Below are positions 1 to 9,859 of a stretch of 63,462 nucleotides of DNA, piece by piece. Location of the stretch: positions 1 to 63,462 of the forward strand of contig JANXVR010000177.1 of assembly GCA_025351565.1 (NCBI GenBank), read 5' to 3'. The notes below the pieces were generated by a model. The model saw nothing but the letters and a program-made list of their open reading frames with translations, had not been told where the DNA came from and searched no databases. Each line of letters begins with the position of its first letter. Positions within the stretch are counted from its first letter, which is position 1. The stretch is from Actinomycetes bacterium (GTDB taxonomy: Bacteria > Actinomycetota > UBA4738 > HRBIN12). Made by a program: the position numbers and the translations under genes.

Positions 1-38
1 TGATAGCGCTGTTCCATGACACTGAGCTCCACCAGCAT
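1..38 (-). mobile_element. 5' end of a transposase-like CDS (IS481-like), running off the left edge
   Basis: Minus-strand ATG at 38 preceded by an AGGAGG-like RBS; reads MLVELSVMEQRY, resembling IS481-family transposase N-termini; tgtcaaagatc/tgtcaacgatc repeats follow at ~70-105. Confidence 0.4.
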
Positions 39-151
39 GTCGCCCACCTCCTGTCGGCATCACCGGAGATGTCAAAGATCAGCCGGATCAGGTGTCAACG
101 ATCAGGTGATGCCACTCCGTCGAGCATCACCCGAAACACGACAGCGTGCGG

Positions 152-224
152 TGGAGACGAGGGGGCTCGAACCCCTGACCCCCGGCTTGCAAAGCCGGTG
201 CTCTACCAACTGAGCTACGTCCCC
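152..224 (-). tRNA. alaT: tRNA-Ala(TGC)
   Basis: Reverse complement GGGGACGTAGCTCAGTTGGTAGAGCACCGGCTTTGCAAGCCGGGGGTCAGGGGTTCGAGCCCCCTCGTCTCCA folds as a cloverleaf; anticodon loop TTTGCAA. Confidence 0.95.
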
Positions 225-330
225 GCGTCATGCGTGGGGTCATAGGAAATAGTGGCAGAAAACACGTACTGCGCCCGACGCACCGGTTCGTGCGAGGGAC
301 GCAGCAGCGTTAGCGATGAAGCTGGTGAAG

Positions 331-573
331 CTACGAGCTGATCGAGCGGCGACGCTGGAGAGCCAGCACCGAAACGCCGACGATGACCAGGAACGTGAAT
401 GCCACCATGATCGGGCTCAGGTTCGCGCCGGTGAAGGCAGTTCCGCCGGCGCCGCCGACGCCACTGACCCCACCTGGGTGAGGGTGCGGGAGCGACGAAT
501 CCGCCAGCGCAGGAAGCGCCGTCACAACCATCACGAACAGCGACGCTCCCAAAGCTAGGGCCGTCTTCCTCAT
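331..573 (-). CDS. Small secreted or wall-associated protein with signal peptide and C-terminal TAFTG-TM-RRR tail
   Basis: MRKTALALGASLFVMVVTALPALA signal peptide; ends TAFTGANLSPIMVAFTFLVIVGVSVLALQRRR. Confidence 0.6.
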   Translation of the reverse strand: MRKTALALGASLFVMVVTALPALADSSLPHPHPGGVSGVGGAGGTAFTGANLSPIMVAFTFLVIVGVSVLALQRRRSISS

Positions 574-827
574 CGTTGTTGCTCCTCTCACATCCGGTTC
601 GTGGGGCACGTAGGGGGGTGCGCCCCATCTGGGTGTGGATAGTACCCCTTTGGGCTTCCCCCGTACAAGCGTCGGATGGCCTAGGCAGGAAGCCCCTAAC
701 GAGCGATCGGTTTCACCCGCCTTTGTGGGCCGAACGTGCCGGTTGATACCATGCGGGCGGAGCCGCGGCGGAGAACTGGGCCCGGCTCCTTATTCATGAC
801 CTTCAGGCCTCGCAAGGAGGGAGCCCC

Positions 828-2216
828 ATGCAAGGACCCAGGGTGGCGGTGATCGGGCTCGACTGCGCGCCGGCAAAGCTCGTCTTCGACGATATGGCCA
901 GCGAGATGCCCAATATCCACAACCTCATGGGCTCCGGGCTCCACGGGCCGCTGGCCAGCATCACCCCTCCCATCACGGTGCCCGCCTGGGCGTGCGCGAT
1001 GACCGGGAAGGCCCCGGGCCAGCTGGGCATCTACGGTTTCCGCAATAGGAAGGACCACACCTACGACGGCCTCTCCCTGGCCACCTCGGACGCCGTCAAG
1101 GAGCCCACCGTCTGGGATCTCCTGGGAGAGCGTGGGAAGAAGTCGCTCCTGATCGGCGTCCCCCCCGGCTACCCGCCGAAGCCGGTCGAGGGCTGGCGCA
1201 TCTCCTGCTTCCTCACCCCCCCGTCCGCGAAGAACTTCACCGCCCCGGCCGAGCTCCAGGCCGAGGTCGAGGCCGAACTGGGCTCGGACCCCTACATCTT
1301 CGATATCCCCAACTTCCGCGAGAAGGGGCTGGAGTTCGTCATGGAGCAGGTCTACGCCATGACGAAGCGCCGGTTCCAGGTCGCTCGTCGGCTGATCCAG
1401 AACAAGCCGTGGGACTACTTCATGATGGTCGAGATGGGCCTGGACCGGCTCCAGCACGTGTTCTGGCAGTGCTGGGACCCCGGCCACCCGAAGTACGTAG
1501 CGGGCAACCAGTTCGAGAGCGCGTTCCAGAACTACTTCCGCTATCTGGACTCGGAGGTCGGATCGCTGATCGAGTTGATCCCCGAGGACGCGGTGACCAT
1601 CGTCATGTCCGACCACGGCGCCCGCCGGATGGAGGGCGGGGTGTGCATCAACGACTGGCTGATCCGCGAGGGGTACCTCACGCTGTCGGAGGACATCGAC
1701 GGTGTGGTGCCCATCGCGAAGGCCCCCGTCGACTGGAGCCGGACGATGGCCTGGGGAGACGGCGGCTACTACGGCCGGCTGTTCCTGAACATCAAGGGCC
1801 GTGAGCCTCAGGGCGTGATCGAGCCGTCCACGTACGACGAGGTGCGCGACGCGTTGGTCGCCCGGTTCGAGGCGATGCTCGGGGCCGATGGCAAGCCGAT
1901 GGGCACGAAGGTGCATAAGCCGCAAGACGTCTACCCGGAGGTCAGGGGCGTCGCGCCGGACCTCATCGTCTACTTCGGCGACCTGGACTGGCGCTCGGTC
2001 GGCACGGTCGGCAACCCCGACATCTTCACCCACGAGAACGACACGGGGCCCGATGGCGCCAACCACGACCCAACGGGCATCTTCGTGATGAAGAACGCGC
2101 CCGGCCAGGTCAACGGACCCAAGGCCGGGATGAACCTCGTAGACGTCGGACCGACCATCATGAACATGTACGGGATCGAGATCCCCGAGGGCGCGGTCGG
2201 ACGGAACTTCCTCTGA
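828..2216 (+). CDS. Type I phosphodiesterase / alkaline-phosphatase superfamily protein
   Basis: VAVIGLDCAPA start; PITVPAWACAMTGKAPG nucleophile region; MSDHGARRMEG metal-site motif; RBS ggaggg upstream. Confidence 0.8.
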   Translation: MQGPRVAVIGLDCAPAKLVFDDMASEMPNIHNLMGSGLHGPLASITPPITVPAWACAMTGKAPGQLGIYGFRNRKDHTYDGLSLATSDAVKEPTVWDLLGERGKKSLLIGVPPGYPPKPVEGWRISCFLTPPSAKNFTAPAELQAEVEAELGSDPYIFDIPNFREKGLEFVMEQVYAMTKRRFQVARRLIQNKPWDYFMMVEMGLDRLQHVFWQCWDPGHPKYVAGNQFESAFQNYFRYLDSEVGSLIELIPEDAVTIVMSDHGARRMEGGVCINDWLIREGYLTLSEDIDGVVPIAKAPVDWSRTMAWGDGGYYGRLFLNIKGREPQGVIEPSTYDEVRDALVARFEAMLGADGKPMGTKVHKPQDVYPEVRGVAPDLIVYFGDLDWRSVGTVGNPDIFTHENDTGPDGANHDPTGIFVMKNAPGQVNGPKAGMNLVDVGPTIMNMYGIEIPEGAVGRNFL

Positions 2217-2224
2217 CCGAGCGG

Positions 2225-4156
2225 CTAGCCGCTGAAGTCCACCGTGAAGAGCATCCGGTGTGTGGGGGTGCCGCTCCAGACTGCCGTGGTCCCAGCGATC
2301 TGCATGGACGGGCTCGTTGACGTTATGTGCGCTCCATCGGGGACCACGACCACGACGCGAAGCGTGGTCGGCCGCACCGTGGTCTGCCCCAGGTATGTGA
2401 GCTGGTAGGTGCCGCCCGATCCGCTTGGCTTCCACGCGCCGCGCCGGAAGCTGTCGATCCTGAGATCGCTCGTCTGCCCGCTGGGCGTGCGGAAGAACCC
2501 CTGGAAGAAGACGTGTCCCAGCTCGGTCCCCGATCCAAGGTTCACCGGCACACCATCTTTCGTCGCGGAGAGGAACTCGCAGGCCGCGCCGCAGTACACG
2601 TTCAGGAGTTGCGAACTCTCACCGGCCCTCGAGAAACCGGGATGCGGCCCGATCACGTAGGCAGGTTGGCCGGAGGTCGGCGCGTTGTTGGTCAGCCGAA
2701 CCTCCGTCGTACCGGCAGCGGTGCCGCCCTCCGCCAGGACTGCTGTGTACGTGACCGACCGGTCCTGGTAGTAGTCAACCTTGTTCGCGCCGGCGCTGTT
2801 CTCGATAACCGCGAGGAAGTCCCCCGACGCCGCGGGCAGCGCCCCTCCCGCGCCAGTGCCGCGGAGCCCCTGTTCGATGACGGGGTCGGTGCTGTACACG
2901 AGGATGTGGCCCTCACCGACCGAAGCGGCCAGGATCTTGAGATCCGGGATCGACACCTTCGGTCCGTGGACGAATCCCTGGACCACCGCGGTGGCGACGG
3001 CGCCAAGCACCTGTTTGCGCACGTTCGGGTTCGGGAAGATCGAGAACGCCCTGTTGGTAACGAGCGAGACGACATTAGCTGCACTCACGCGGGTGCCCAG
3101 CTTCGGGATCTCGGTCGCCCCCTCGACGCGCAGGAGCGCCTTCAGCGCGAAGGGATCCGTGAAGATGACGCCGTCCAGCTGCACCCCTTCGGCGACCTTG
3201 TAAGCATTGAGGATCGCCTGGGCGGCCGTCGGGAAGTCCGGCGTGAGGTTGATCGCCAGCCAGAACCGTTCGCCGCTGCGGAACTGGTTGTAGTTCTTGG
3301 CGTACTCGGCGCTCGGCGCCGGAACCTGGTTCAACGGTGGGATCGGGAGCGATTGGATCGGCTTGAACGGGGCGAAGCTGAACCGCCCGTTGTCGACGGT
3401 GAGGATCGTGTAGGCACCGATGACACCGCCGGTGCCTCGCTGCTCGGCCGGGTCCTGTGCGGTCAGGAGGTAGTTCCGCGGTGCGTCCTGTCCCAGGAAT
3501 GTCGGGAGCCCTTGCAGGATCGATGAGCTGCTGTGAACCTCGGCTTGCAGCGAACCGAGCTGCGCGAGCAGGAGCGTTCTGGCGTTCGCGACGGGACCAA
3601 CCAGGAAGGAACCTGGTGACTTTCGAACGGAGGCCAGCGCTTGGGTGAGCAGCACGTCGGCGCGAGATACGGCTTGCGTCAGCGGCGTCAGGGCGTCGAT
3701 GGAGAACCCTCCGCCGTTCGGTGAAAGCGCCGCGAGTCCACCCGGAGTCTGAACGACCGCCGCCGCCATGAGCCCGCCGGCGTCTGAGGCCGTCCCGCCG
3801 GCATCGGCGATCGCCAGCGTGGTCTCGGCGCTGTGGCCCAACCCCGGCATCCACCCTGTGGCCTTCAGGAAGAGCCCGGGCGCACCGCCCCGGACCGAGT
3901 GGAACCGTTCTCCGGCCAGCGCGAAGGCGTGTTGCGCTCCCGCCGCATCACCGTTGATGAGATCCGCCCGGGCCTGACGCAGGTCGGCCTGCGCTGCAAG
4001 GAGAGAGCGACGAACGGACAGGGTCGCGAGCAGGGCGCCGGCCACGATCAACAGCAGGAGCACGGCAACCGACCCACCAAGCCAAAGACGCCGCGCCCTT
4101 CTGCGCCGTTGCTTGGGAAGCGGGTCGGACGGCGGATCGGCCGGGTCACTCGCCAT
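2225..4156 (-). CDS. DUF4012-like membrane-anchored protein
   Basis: N-terminal TM helix; NYLLTAQDPAEQRGTGGVIGAYTILTVDNGRF typical of DUF4012. Confidence 0.75.
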   Translation of the reverse strand: MASDPADPPSDPLPKQRRRRARRLWLGGSVAVLLLLIVAGALLATLSVRRSLLAAQADLRQARADLINGDAAGAQHAFALAGERFHSVRGGAPGLFLKATGWMPGLGHSAETTLAIADAGGTASDAGGLMAAAVVQTPGGLAALSPNGGGFSIDALTPLTQAVSRADVLLTQALASVRKSPGSFLVGPVANARTLLLAQLGSLQAEVHSSSSILQGLPTFLGQDAPRNYLLTAQDPAEQRGTGGVIGAYTILTVDNGRFSFAPFKPIQSLPIPPLNQVPAPSAEYAKNYNQFRSGERFWLAINLTPDFPTAAQAILNAYKVAEGVQLDGVIFTDPFALKALLRVEGATEIPKLGTRVSAANVVSLVTNRAFSIFPNPNVRKQVLGAVATAVVQGFVHGPKVSIPDLKILAASVGEGHILVYSTDPVIEQGLRGTGAGGALPAASGDFLAVIENSAGANKVDYYQDRSVTYTAVLAEGGTAAGTTEVRLTNNAPTSGQPAYVIGPHPGFSRAGESSQLLNVYCGAACEFLSATKDGVPVNLGSGTELGHVFFQGFFRTPSGQTSDLRIDSFRRGAWKPSGSGGTYQLTYLGQTTVRPTTLRVVVVVPDGAHITSTSPSMQIAGTTAVWSGTPTHRMLFTVDFSG

Positions 4157-4344
4157 GAGGTCGCAAAGCCTAGCAGCAGCGATTCCTACGTCAGGCCTAG
4201 GCCAAACGGCATAGCCCAGCGACCTTCAGCCTGTTTCGAAGGGGGTGTCGCATGGCTAAACTTTAGGTCGCCCGGCCGCCTCGACCGGGGCTCGACAAGG
4301 GGCTGGCCCCCAAGATGTTCGCTTACCTAGGAGGTCTCCGAAAG

Positions 4345-6507
4345 ATGGTCGGTCGCGTTCGGATCCGTCGTCGGTCGCGCGCGGTTGGAATGGTTGCGCT
4401 TTCCGCAGTGATGGTCACGTCGTTCGCCGGTGCCGGAATGCTTCTCGACGCAGTGGCCGCGCGCGCCGCCATCTCAGTCGGAGCCGACGGAGGGGTGTGG
4501 GGAGTCAACGGCCGGATCCGTGCCATGGTGCGGATCGGAGACACCCTATATCTGGGTGGGAGCTTCGACCAGGCGGTGAGTCCAAACGGCGCCACCTCGG
4601 TCCCCCGTCATAACCTCGCGGCGATCGATGTCACCACCGGTGCGCTCCTCCCGTGGGCTCCGTCGGCAGACAACCCAGGCGGGAGCGGAGTGGCGGCGTC
4701 CGGCGCCGTGTTCGGGATGGCGACGGATGGAACCCAACTCTTCCTCACCGGCGACTTCACCACCATCACCTGGACGGCTCCCGACGGCGTAACGCAGACC
4801 GTCTCTCCGCGCCTACGCTTCGCCTCGATCTCGCCCGATCAGTACGGCAGCCTATTGGACCTGCAGGCCAGCTCGGACACCAGGCAACGAGCGCTGGTGC
4901 TGTCCGGAACCACCCTGTACATCGGCGGTGAGTTCGCCCAGATGGACGGACAGGCGCGGACGCGACTAGCCGCCATCGACCTCTCCTCAACTCCACCCGG
5001 GGCGCTGTCGCCGTGGGCGCCGACAGCCAACAGCTCGATCACCACCATGGCTCTGGCCTCCACCGGGAACATCATGATCGGGGGCACCTTCACCGCTGTT
5101 AACGGGAGCGTGGTTCAAACCCACCTGGCCGCGATCGACCCTGCCGGAAACGCGGCACCGTGGGCCGTCCACCCGGCCTACAAGGTGTTGAGCTTGGTCT
5201 CGCAGGGGCCAAGCGTCTACGTGGGAACGGGAGGTCGCGGCAATGCCGTCACCGCGTTCGACGGCGTCGGCCACCTGCTGTGGACGCGCCATACCAACGG
5301 CGACGTGCAAGCCGTCGGATTCTGTCAGGGTCAGGTGATCGCCGGTGGCCATTTCGGCAAGGTTGGGCTGATCCGTATCCCGAAGCTCGCTGCCTTTGAC
5401 CCAGTGACCGGGAACGTCGACATCACCTGGCAACCGCATCCGGCCGGCGGCACGTTCGGTGTCTGGTCGCTCCTGGGAACCTCCAACAAGTTGTTCGCGG
5501 GGGGTGACTTCACCAGCGTCGGTGGCCAGATAGCTGAGCATTTCGCGCAGTTCTCCACCGGTCCTGCGATCGTCGGCGTGTCGCCAACCGGTGGGCCCGA
5601 GGGGACCACCGTACAGATCTCGGGCAAGACCTTCACCGGCACCAGCCAGGTGGACTTCAACGGAACCCCCGCGACCTTCACCGTCGACGCGGACAACCTG
5701 ATCACGACAACCGTTCCCTTGGGTGCAAGCAGTGGATCTATCCACGTGGTTACGCCTGATGGGACAGCCACCAGCCCTCAGACCTTTACGGTATTCCCGA
5801 CGATCATTGGCTTCACTCCGGACCACGGACCAGTGGGAACCAGCGTGACCATCACTGGAACTCACCTCAGTGCCGCGACGAAGGTGAAGTTTGGTGGATA
5901 CCCAGCGCTGACGTTCACGGTGGACTCCTCGACGCAGATCACGGCTCAAGTCCCCCCGAGTGCGATCGACGGACCCGTCCTGGTGAGCACGCCGGACGGT
6001 GACGTAACGAGCGCCGGCAGCTATACCGTTACGCCCAACATCACGAACCTCTCGGTCAACAGCGCCCACGTCGGCGACTCGATCACGATCACGGGCACCA
6101 CGCTGCTGGGTACCACAGACGTGTCGTTCAACGGCGCTCCTGCGACATCGTTCGTCGTGAACTCCCGGACCCAGGTGGTGGTGACCGTGCCGGTAGGCGC
6201 GACCACAGGACTAGTCAGTCTCACCACACCGGACGGGACAGCCGTGAGCCCCACCACGCTCAAGATCTTGCCGTCGATCATCGGGTTCAGCCCCACGACC
6301 GGCCCCGTCGGGACCGTCATCACGATCTCGGGCTACAACCTCATCGGTTCGACGAAGGTGAAGTTCGCCGGAACGAATGCCGTCTTCACGGTGGACTCGG
6401 ATCAGCAGATCACGGCGACCGTTCCGATCGGCGCGGTGTCCGGAACCATCGTCGTGGTAACCCCCACTGGCTCTGCCACAAGCGTAACCACCTTCACCGT
6501 CACGTGA
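4345..6507 (+). CDS. Secreted beta-propeller plus four IPT/TIG repeat surface protein
   Basis: Signal peptide; repeated LxxGGxF/xxAIDxxT propeller motifs; four ~80-aa repeats of the type PxIxGFxPxxGPxGTxVTIxGxxL; AGGAGG RBS before ATG 4345. Confidence 0.75.
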   Translation: MVGRVRIRRRSRAVGMVALSAVMVTSFAGAGMLLDAVAARAAISVGADGGVWGVNGRIRAMVRIGDTLYLGGSFDQAVSPNGATSVPRHNLAAIDVTTGALLPWAPSADNPGGSGVAASGAVFGMATDGTQLFLTGDFTTITWTAPDGVTQTVSPRLRFASISPDQYGSLLDLQASSDTRQRALVLSGTTLYIGGEFAQMDGQARTRLAAIDLSSTPPGALSPWAPTANSSITTMALASTGNIMIGGTFTAVNGSVVQTHLAAIDPAGNAAPWAVHPAYKVLSLVSQGPSVYVGTGGRGNAVTAFDGVGHLLWTRHTNGDVQAVGFCQGQVIAGGHFGKVGLIRIPKLAAFDPVTGNVDITWQPHPAGGTFGVWSLLGTSNKLFAGGDFTSVGGQIAEHFAQFSTGPAIVGVSPTGGPEGTTVQISGKTFTGTSQVDFNGTPATFTVDADNLITTTVPLGASSGSIHVVTPDGTATSPQTFTVFPTIIGFTPDHGPVGTSVTITGTHLSAATKVKFGGYPALTFTVDSSTQITAQVPPSAIDGPVLVSTPDGDVTSAGSYTVTPNITNLSVNSAHVGDSITITGTTLLGTTDVSFNGAPATSFVVNSRTQVVVTVPVGATTGLVSLTTPDGTAVSPTTLKILPSIIGFSPTTGPVGTVITISGYNLIGSTKVKFAGTNAVFTVDSDQQITATVPIGAVSGTIVVVTPTGSATSVTTFTVT

Positions 6508-6516
6508 AACTGCGGC

Positions 6517-7482
6517 CTACAGGAAGTAGGCCCGCTTCCCCGCGGACTTGAACGCCGAAAGAGATCGAGAGTTCGTGGTCACCCGGTAGTCGACCTTGGC
6601 GCCGTTGAATACCCATCGCGTGTTGGAGTAAATCGCCCCTTTAACCTCGGGCCAAGACTTGATAGCTGCAGCCGCGTCGGCGATCCAGTTGGCCTTGCGA
6701 CTGGCCTTACCGCCCATGTTCCCACAGGCCGCGTCCTCGACGGAGCCCCATTCGGGGATGAACATGCCATGGCCCTTCGCCTTCGCGTAGTCCCGCGCCG
6801 GCTTGAAGATCTCCGAGAAGCTCCGCCAGCCCCCCGTGGGGTCGCAAGCGCCCCGGTTGTACCCGTCCACGCCGTAGAGGGTGCCCGATGTCAACGGCAT
6901 CCACTGGTCGATCCCGCCGTGACCGCCGTTGTAGGTGGAGGCCATGAAGGTGGGCACCCATGTCAACTTGGCCGCGCCGGTCGAAGTGAACAGGGTGTGG
7001 ATACGGGACCAAGCAGCCTTGAACTCGCTCGCGTTGCCGTTGGCCGGGTCGTTCTCCGGCTCGTGGTGGAAGCAGAAGTACGCGGGCCGCCCCCAGGCTC
7101 TCAGGGACCTGCCTTGCGCGATGATCTGCGTGTCGTGAGCGCCGTTCGCGATAGACGCCCAAGAGATCGCTTCGCCGCCGATCTTCTTCGCATGCCACGC
7201 GATGAACGGTGTGTGCCCTGTTCTCGCAGCCCACCTGTCGTAGTTGTCCGGAAGCGGTCGATCCCACGCCGCGTACTGCCGAACGACGGCCAGTTTGCGG
7301 CCAATCTTCGCCTCGAAGTTCCTGGTCGCCTGCTCGGTGGACTCCGTGGTGTAGGGGTCGGTCCGAGCTCCCCACAGGCACGACGAGGTGGCTGACGCCG
7401 GATCCGGCCACCCGACCTGCGAGCCGAGCGCGACGCCGGCACCGGCCAACGCGGATGCCCTCAAGAAATCACGTCGATCCAT
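6517..7482 (-). CDS. Tat-exported GH26-like glycoside hydrolase
   Basis: DRRDFLR Tat signal; FHHEPEND and IPEWGS catalytic-type motifs. Confidence 0.7.
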   Translation of the reverse strand: MDRRDFLRASALAGAGVALGSQVGWPDPASATSSCLWGARTDPYTTESTEQATRNFEAKIGRKLAVVRQYAAWDRPLPDNYDRWAARTGHTPFIAWHAKKIGGEAISWASIANGAHDTQIIAQGRSLRAWGRPAYFCFHHEPENDPANGNASEFKAAWSRIHTLFTSTGAAKLTWVPTFMASTYNGGHGGIDQWMPLTSGTLYGVDGYNRGACDPTGGWRSFSEIFKPARDYAKAKGHGMFIPEWGSVEDAACGNMGGKASRKANWIADAAAAIKSWPEVKGAIYSNTRWVFNGAKVDYRVTTNSRSLSAFKSAGKRAYFL

Positions 7483-7640
7483 CTGCTGTTCCTTTCGGAT
7501 CTGGGCTGCGTTGTTGGTGGTTCAGGGGGGTGCAGCGCCATCCGGTGCTTCGCGAGCCGCAGCACCATGGTGCGGTGGCGGCTCAGGTTCGACCCTACCA
7601 ATCCTTCTCGGCATGTCAACCGCCCAGTACGATGTCGTGC

Positions 7641-8522
7641 ATGACCGACGTATCGCGATGGGTCCGTTCAAAGGTTCCGACATCGATGAAGAGCACCCTG
7701 GCCAAGCGGCTGGAAGATATCGGAACGACGACAAGCGCGATGCGGATATTACCGTCGTTCCTGGTGGCAGGAACCCAGCGATCCGGGAGCAGCTCGCTGT
7801 ATGAATACCTGGTCAATCACCCCGCAGTTGGTCGCTCCATCATCGAGGAAGTGCACTACTTCGATTGGAACTACACAAAGGGCATGCGGTGGTACAGAGG
7901 GCACTTTCCCACCTCCGCGAAGGCGGCCTACCTCAAGGTCCGGTCGGGCGTCCCCGCGATCACCGGTGAGGCGACGCCGTACTACATCTTCCATCCCCTT
8001 GCCCCGCAACGGATCGCGCAGGACCTGCCCGGCGTGAGACTCCTGGTGACGCTCCGCGATCCCGTGGATCGCGCGTATTCCCACTACTCACACGAAGTGG
8101 CGATGGGGCTGGAGCCCTTGTCCTTCGACGAGGCGTTAGCTCAGGAGGAGCTGCGTTTGGAGGGCGAGGTCGAGAAGATCGTGAAGGAGCCCACCTACCG
8201 CGGGTTCAACCATCAGCACTTCTCGTACTTCTCGCGCGGGGTGTACGCGGATCAGCTGGAGCACCTGTACTCGCTGTTCCCGCGTGAACGTGTCTTCGTG
8301 GTCACTAGCGACGAGCTGTCGAAAGATCCCGCATCAGCGTATGCGCGAGCGCTCAAGTTCTTAGGGCTGCCGCCACACACGCTCGCGACGTTCCCCAGAC
8401 ACAGCGCCGGGTCGTACACGCCGATGGAGCCGACGACGCGAGAGCGACTGAGTGCTCGCTACGCGGAGCCGAACGAACGCCTGTATCGGTTGCTCAGGGT
8501 CGACCCGTTCTGGCCGAACTGA
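7641..8522 (+). CDS. Sulfotransferase (PAPS-dependent, HS/NDST-like)
   Basis: 5'-PSB-like TQRSGSSSLYEYL; 3'-PB-like LLVTLRDPVDRAYSHYSHE. Confidence 0.8.
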   Translation: MTDVSRWVRSKVPTSMKSTLAKRLEDIGTTTSAMRILPSFLVAGTQRSGSSSLYEYLVNHPAVGRSIIEEVHYFDWNYTKGMRWYRGHFPTSAKAAYLKVRSGVPAITGEATPYYIFHPLAPQRIAQDLPGVRLLVTLRDPVDRAYSHYSHEVAMGLEPLSFDEALAQEELRLEGEVEKIVKEPTYRGFNHQHFSYFSRGVYADQLEHLYSLFPRERVFVVTSDELSKDPASAYARALKFLGLPPHTLATFPRHSAGSYTPMEPTTRERLSARYAEPNERLYRLLRVDPFWPN

Positions 8523-8526
8523 CCGC

Positions 8527-8870
8527 TCAGTTGAACGGCCATGTTGGGAACTGCTGCGTCTGGCGCTCCAGGCCCTTCAAGTTGATCGTCGTCCGCGCCC
8601 CAACGGTGTATCGCCTGCCAAGGCTCTGCTTACGCAAGGTTCCGTTGCTTCAGCCAGTGGAGAGGGTGTCGCTCAGCATTGATGCACCACGGACTCCGCT
8701 CCGATCCTGCGCGGTGCGCGTCGGGGCGGACCCAAACGTCGAACCGCTGAATGACCAACCGAGACCATGTTCCCGTCCTGCTGAACCGCGTACAGCTCAC
8801 CTGGGACTGCGCCGGGGTTCGTTGTAGGCACGATCTCGCCGCCAGTCAACTGCGTCAGTATCAGCCAAAA
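8527..8870 (-). pseudogene. Decayed protein-coding remnant
   Basis: Coherent minus-strand peptides GEIVPTTNPGAVPGELYAVQQDGNMVSVG, then in another frame GWSFSGSTFGSAPTRTAQDRSGVRGASMLSDTLSTG*SNGTLRKQSLGRRYTVGARTTINLKGLERQTQQFPTWPFN*; frameshift plus internal stop. Confidence 0.35.
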
Positions 8871-8908
8871 GGGGCCTAGGGCTCGCGATGATGCCGACCT
8901 CCTAGGAT

Positions 8909-9859
8909 GTGCGGATGCCTGAACGCGTCAGGGTTCTCTACATCATGGGGTGGGGCCGAAGCGGGAGCACCATCCTGGACAACCTCCTGGGCGCAGTCGA
9001 CGGGCTCTTCTCCATGGGCGAACTCCACTACTTCTGGGAGCGGAGCGTGCTGGTCGGGCGTAGTTGCGGGTGCGGCAGGCCCGTGACCGAGTGCGAAGTC
9101 TGGTCGAAGGTGTTGAGGGCTATGGAGGGCTCGGACGCAAGGGAGATCGTCCGTTGGCAGAGCGACGCCGTGAGGATCCGGCACACCTGGAAGTTGCTCC
9201 ACGCCGATCCCGCGGGAGGTGCACCCGCGCTGAAGGCCTACGCGGACGTCACCACCCGCTTGTACAGCGCTGCCCGAGACGTCACCGGGGCGCGCGTCCT
9301 GGTCGATTCGTCCAAGCGGCCATCCGATGCGGCGCTCCTTCAGCTGCTCCCCGAAGTGGACCCGTACTTCGTGCATCTCGTGCGCGACCCGCGTGCCGTC
9401 GCCTATTCCTGGAAACGCAAGAAGGCCCAGCGGGACACAGCAGCGCCTGCCGAGATGCTCATGCACGGCACCCTGAACAACGCGGTCAACTGGACCGTGT
9501 GGAACCTGGCCGCGGATGCGGTTCGTCGCCGGGCGGGACGATCCAGGTCGCTGCTGCTTCGCTACGAGGACTTCGTGAGCCGGCCCCGCGATTCGATCGC
9601 ATCCATCGCCGCGTTGGTCGGCGAGGCATCAGCAGTACTCCCCTTCGACGACGAGCGGACCGCTCACCTCGGAACCAACCACACGGTCTCGGGTAACCCG
9701 AGCCGGTTCACCACGGGACCGGTGCAGATCCGTCCCGACCAGCAGTGGATCACAGCGCAGCGCCTCGGCGATCGCGTGGCCACGACCGCCCTCACGCTTC
9801 CGCTACTGGCGCGCTATCGCTATCCGTTGGTTCCGCGCGCTGCGAGCGCTTCTTCGTAG
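8909..9859 (+). CDS. Sulfotransferase family protein
   Basis: WGRSGSTILDNLL; YFVHLVRDPRAVAYSWKRK; Cys cluster CGCGRPVTECEVW. Confidence 0.8.
   Translation: MRMPERVRVLYIMGWGRSGSTILDNLLGAVDGLFSMGELHYFWERSVLVGRSCGCGRPVTECEVWSKVLRAMEGSDAREIVRWQSDAVRIRHTWKLLHADPAGGAPALKAYADVTTRLYSAARDVTGARVLVDSSKRPSDAALLQLLPEVDPYFVHLVRDPRAVAYSWKRKKAQRDTAAPAEMLMHGTLNNAVNWTVWNLAADAVRRRAGRSRSLLLRYEDFVSRPRDSIASIAALVGEASAVLPFDDERTAHLGTNHTVSGNPSRFTTGPVQIRPDQQWITAQRLGDRVATTALTLPLLARYRYPLVPRAASASS

Noticed and set aside
696-2435. 579-aa minus-strand ORF opposite the phosphodiesterase gene
   Set aside because: Antisense shadow; the plus-strand gene has clear catalytic motifs and RBS.
4240-4344. c-di-GMP class I riboswitch upstream of the TIG protein
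   Set aside because: Lacks the GGGACGCAAAGCC core; kept only as an unspecific structured leader.
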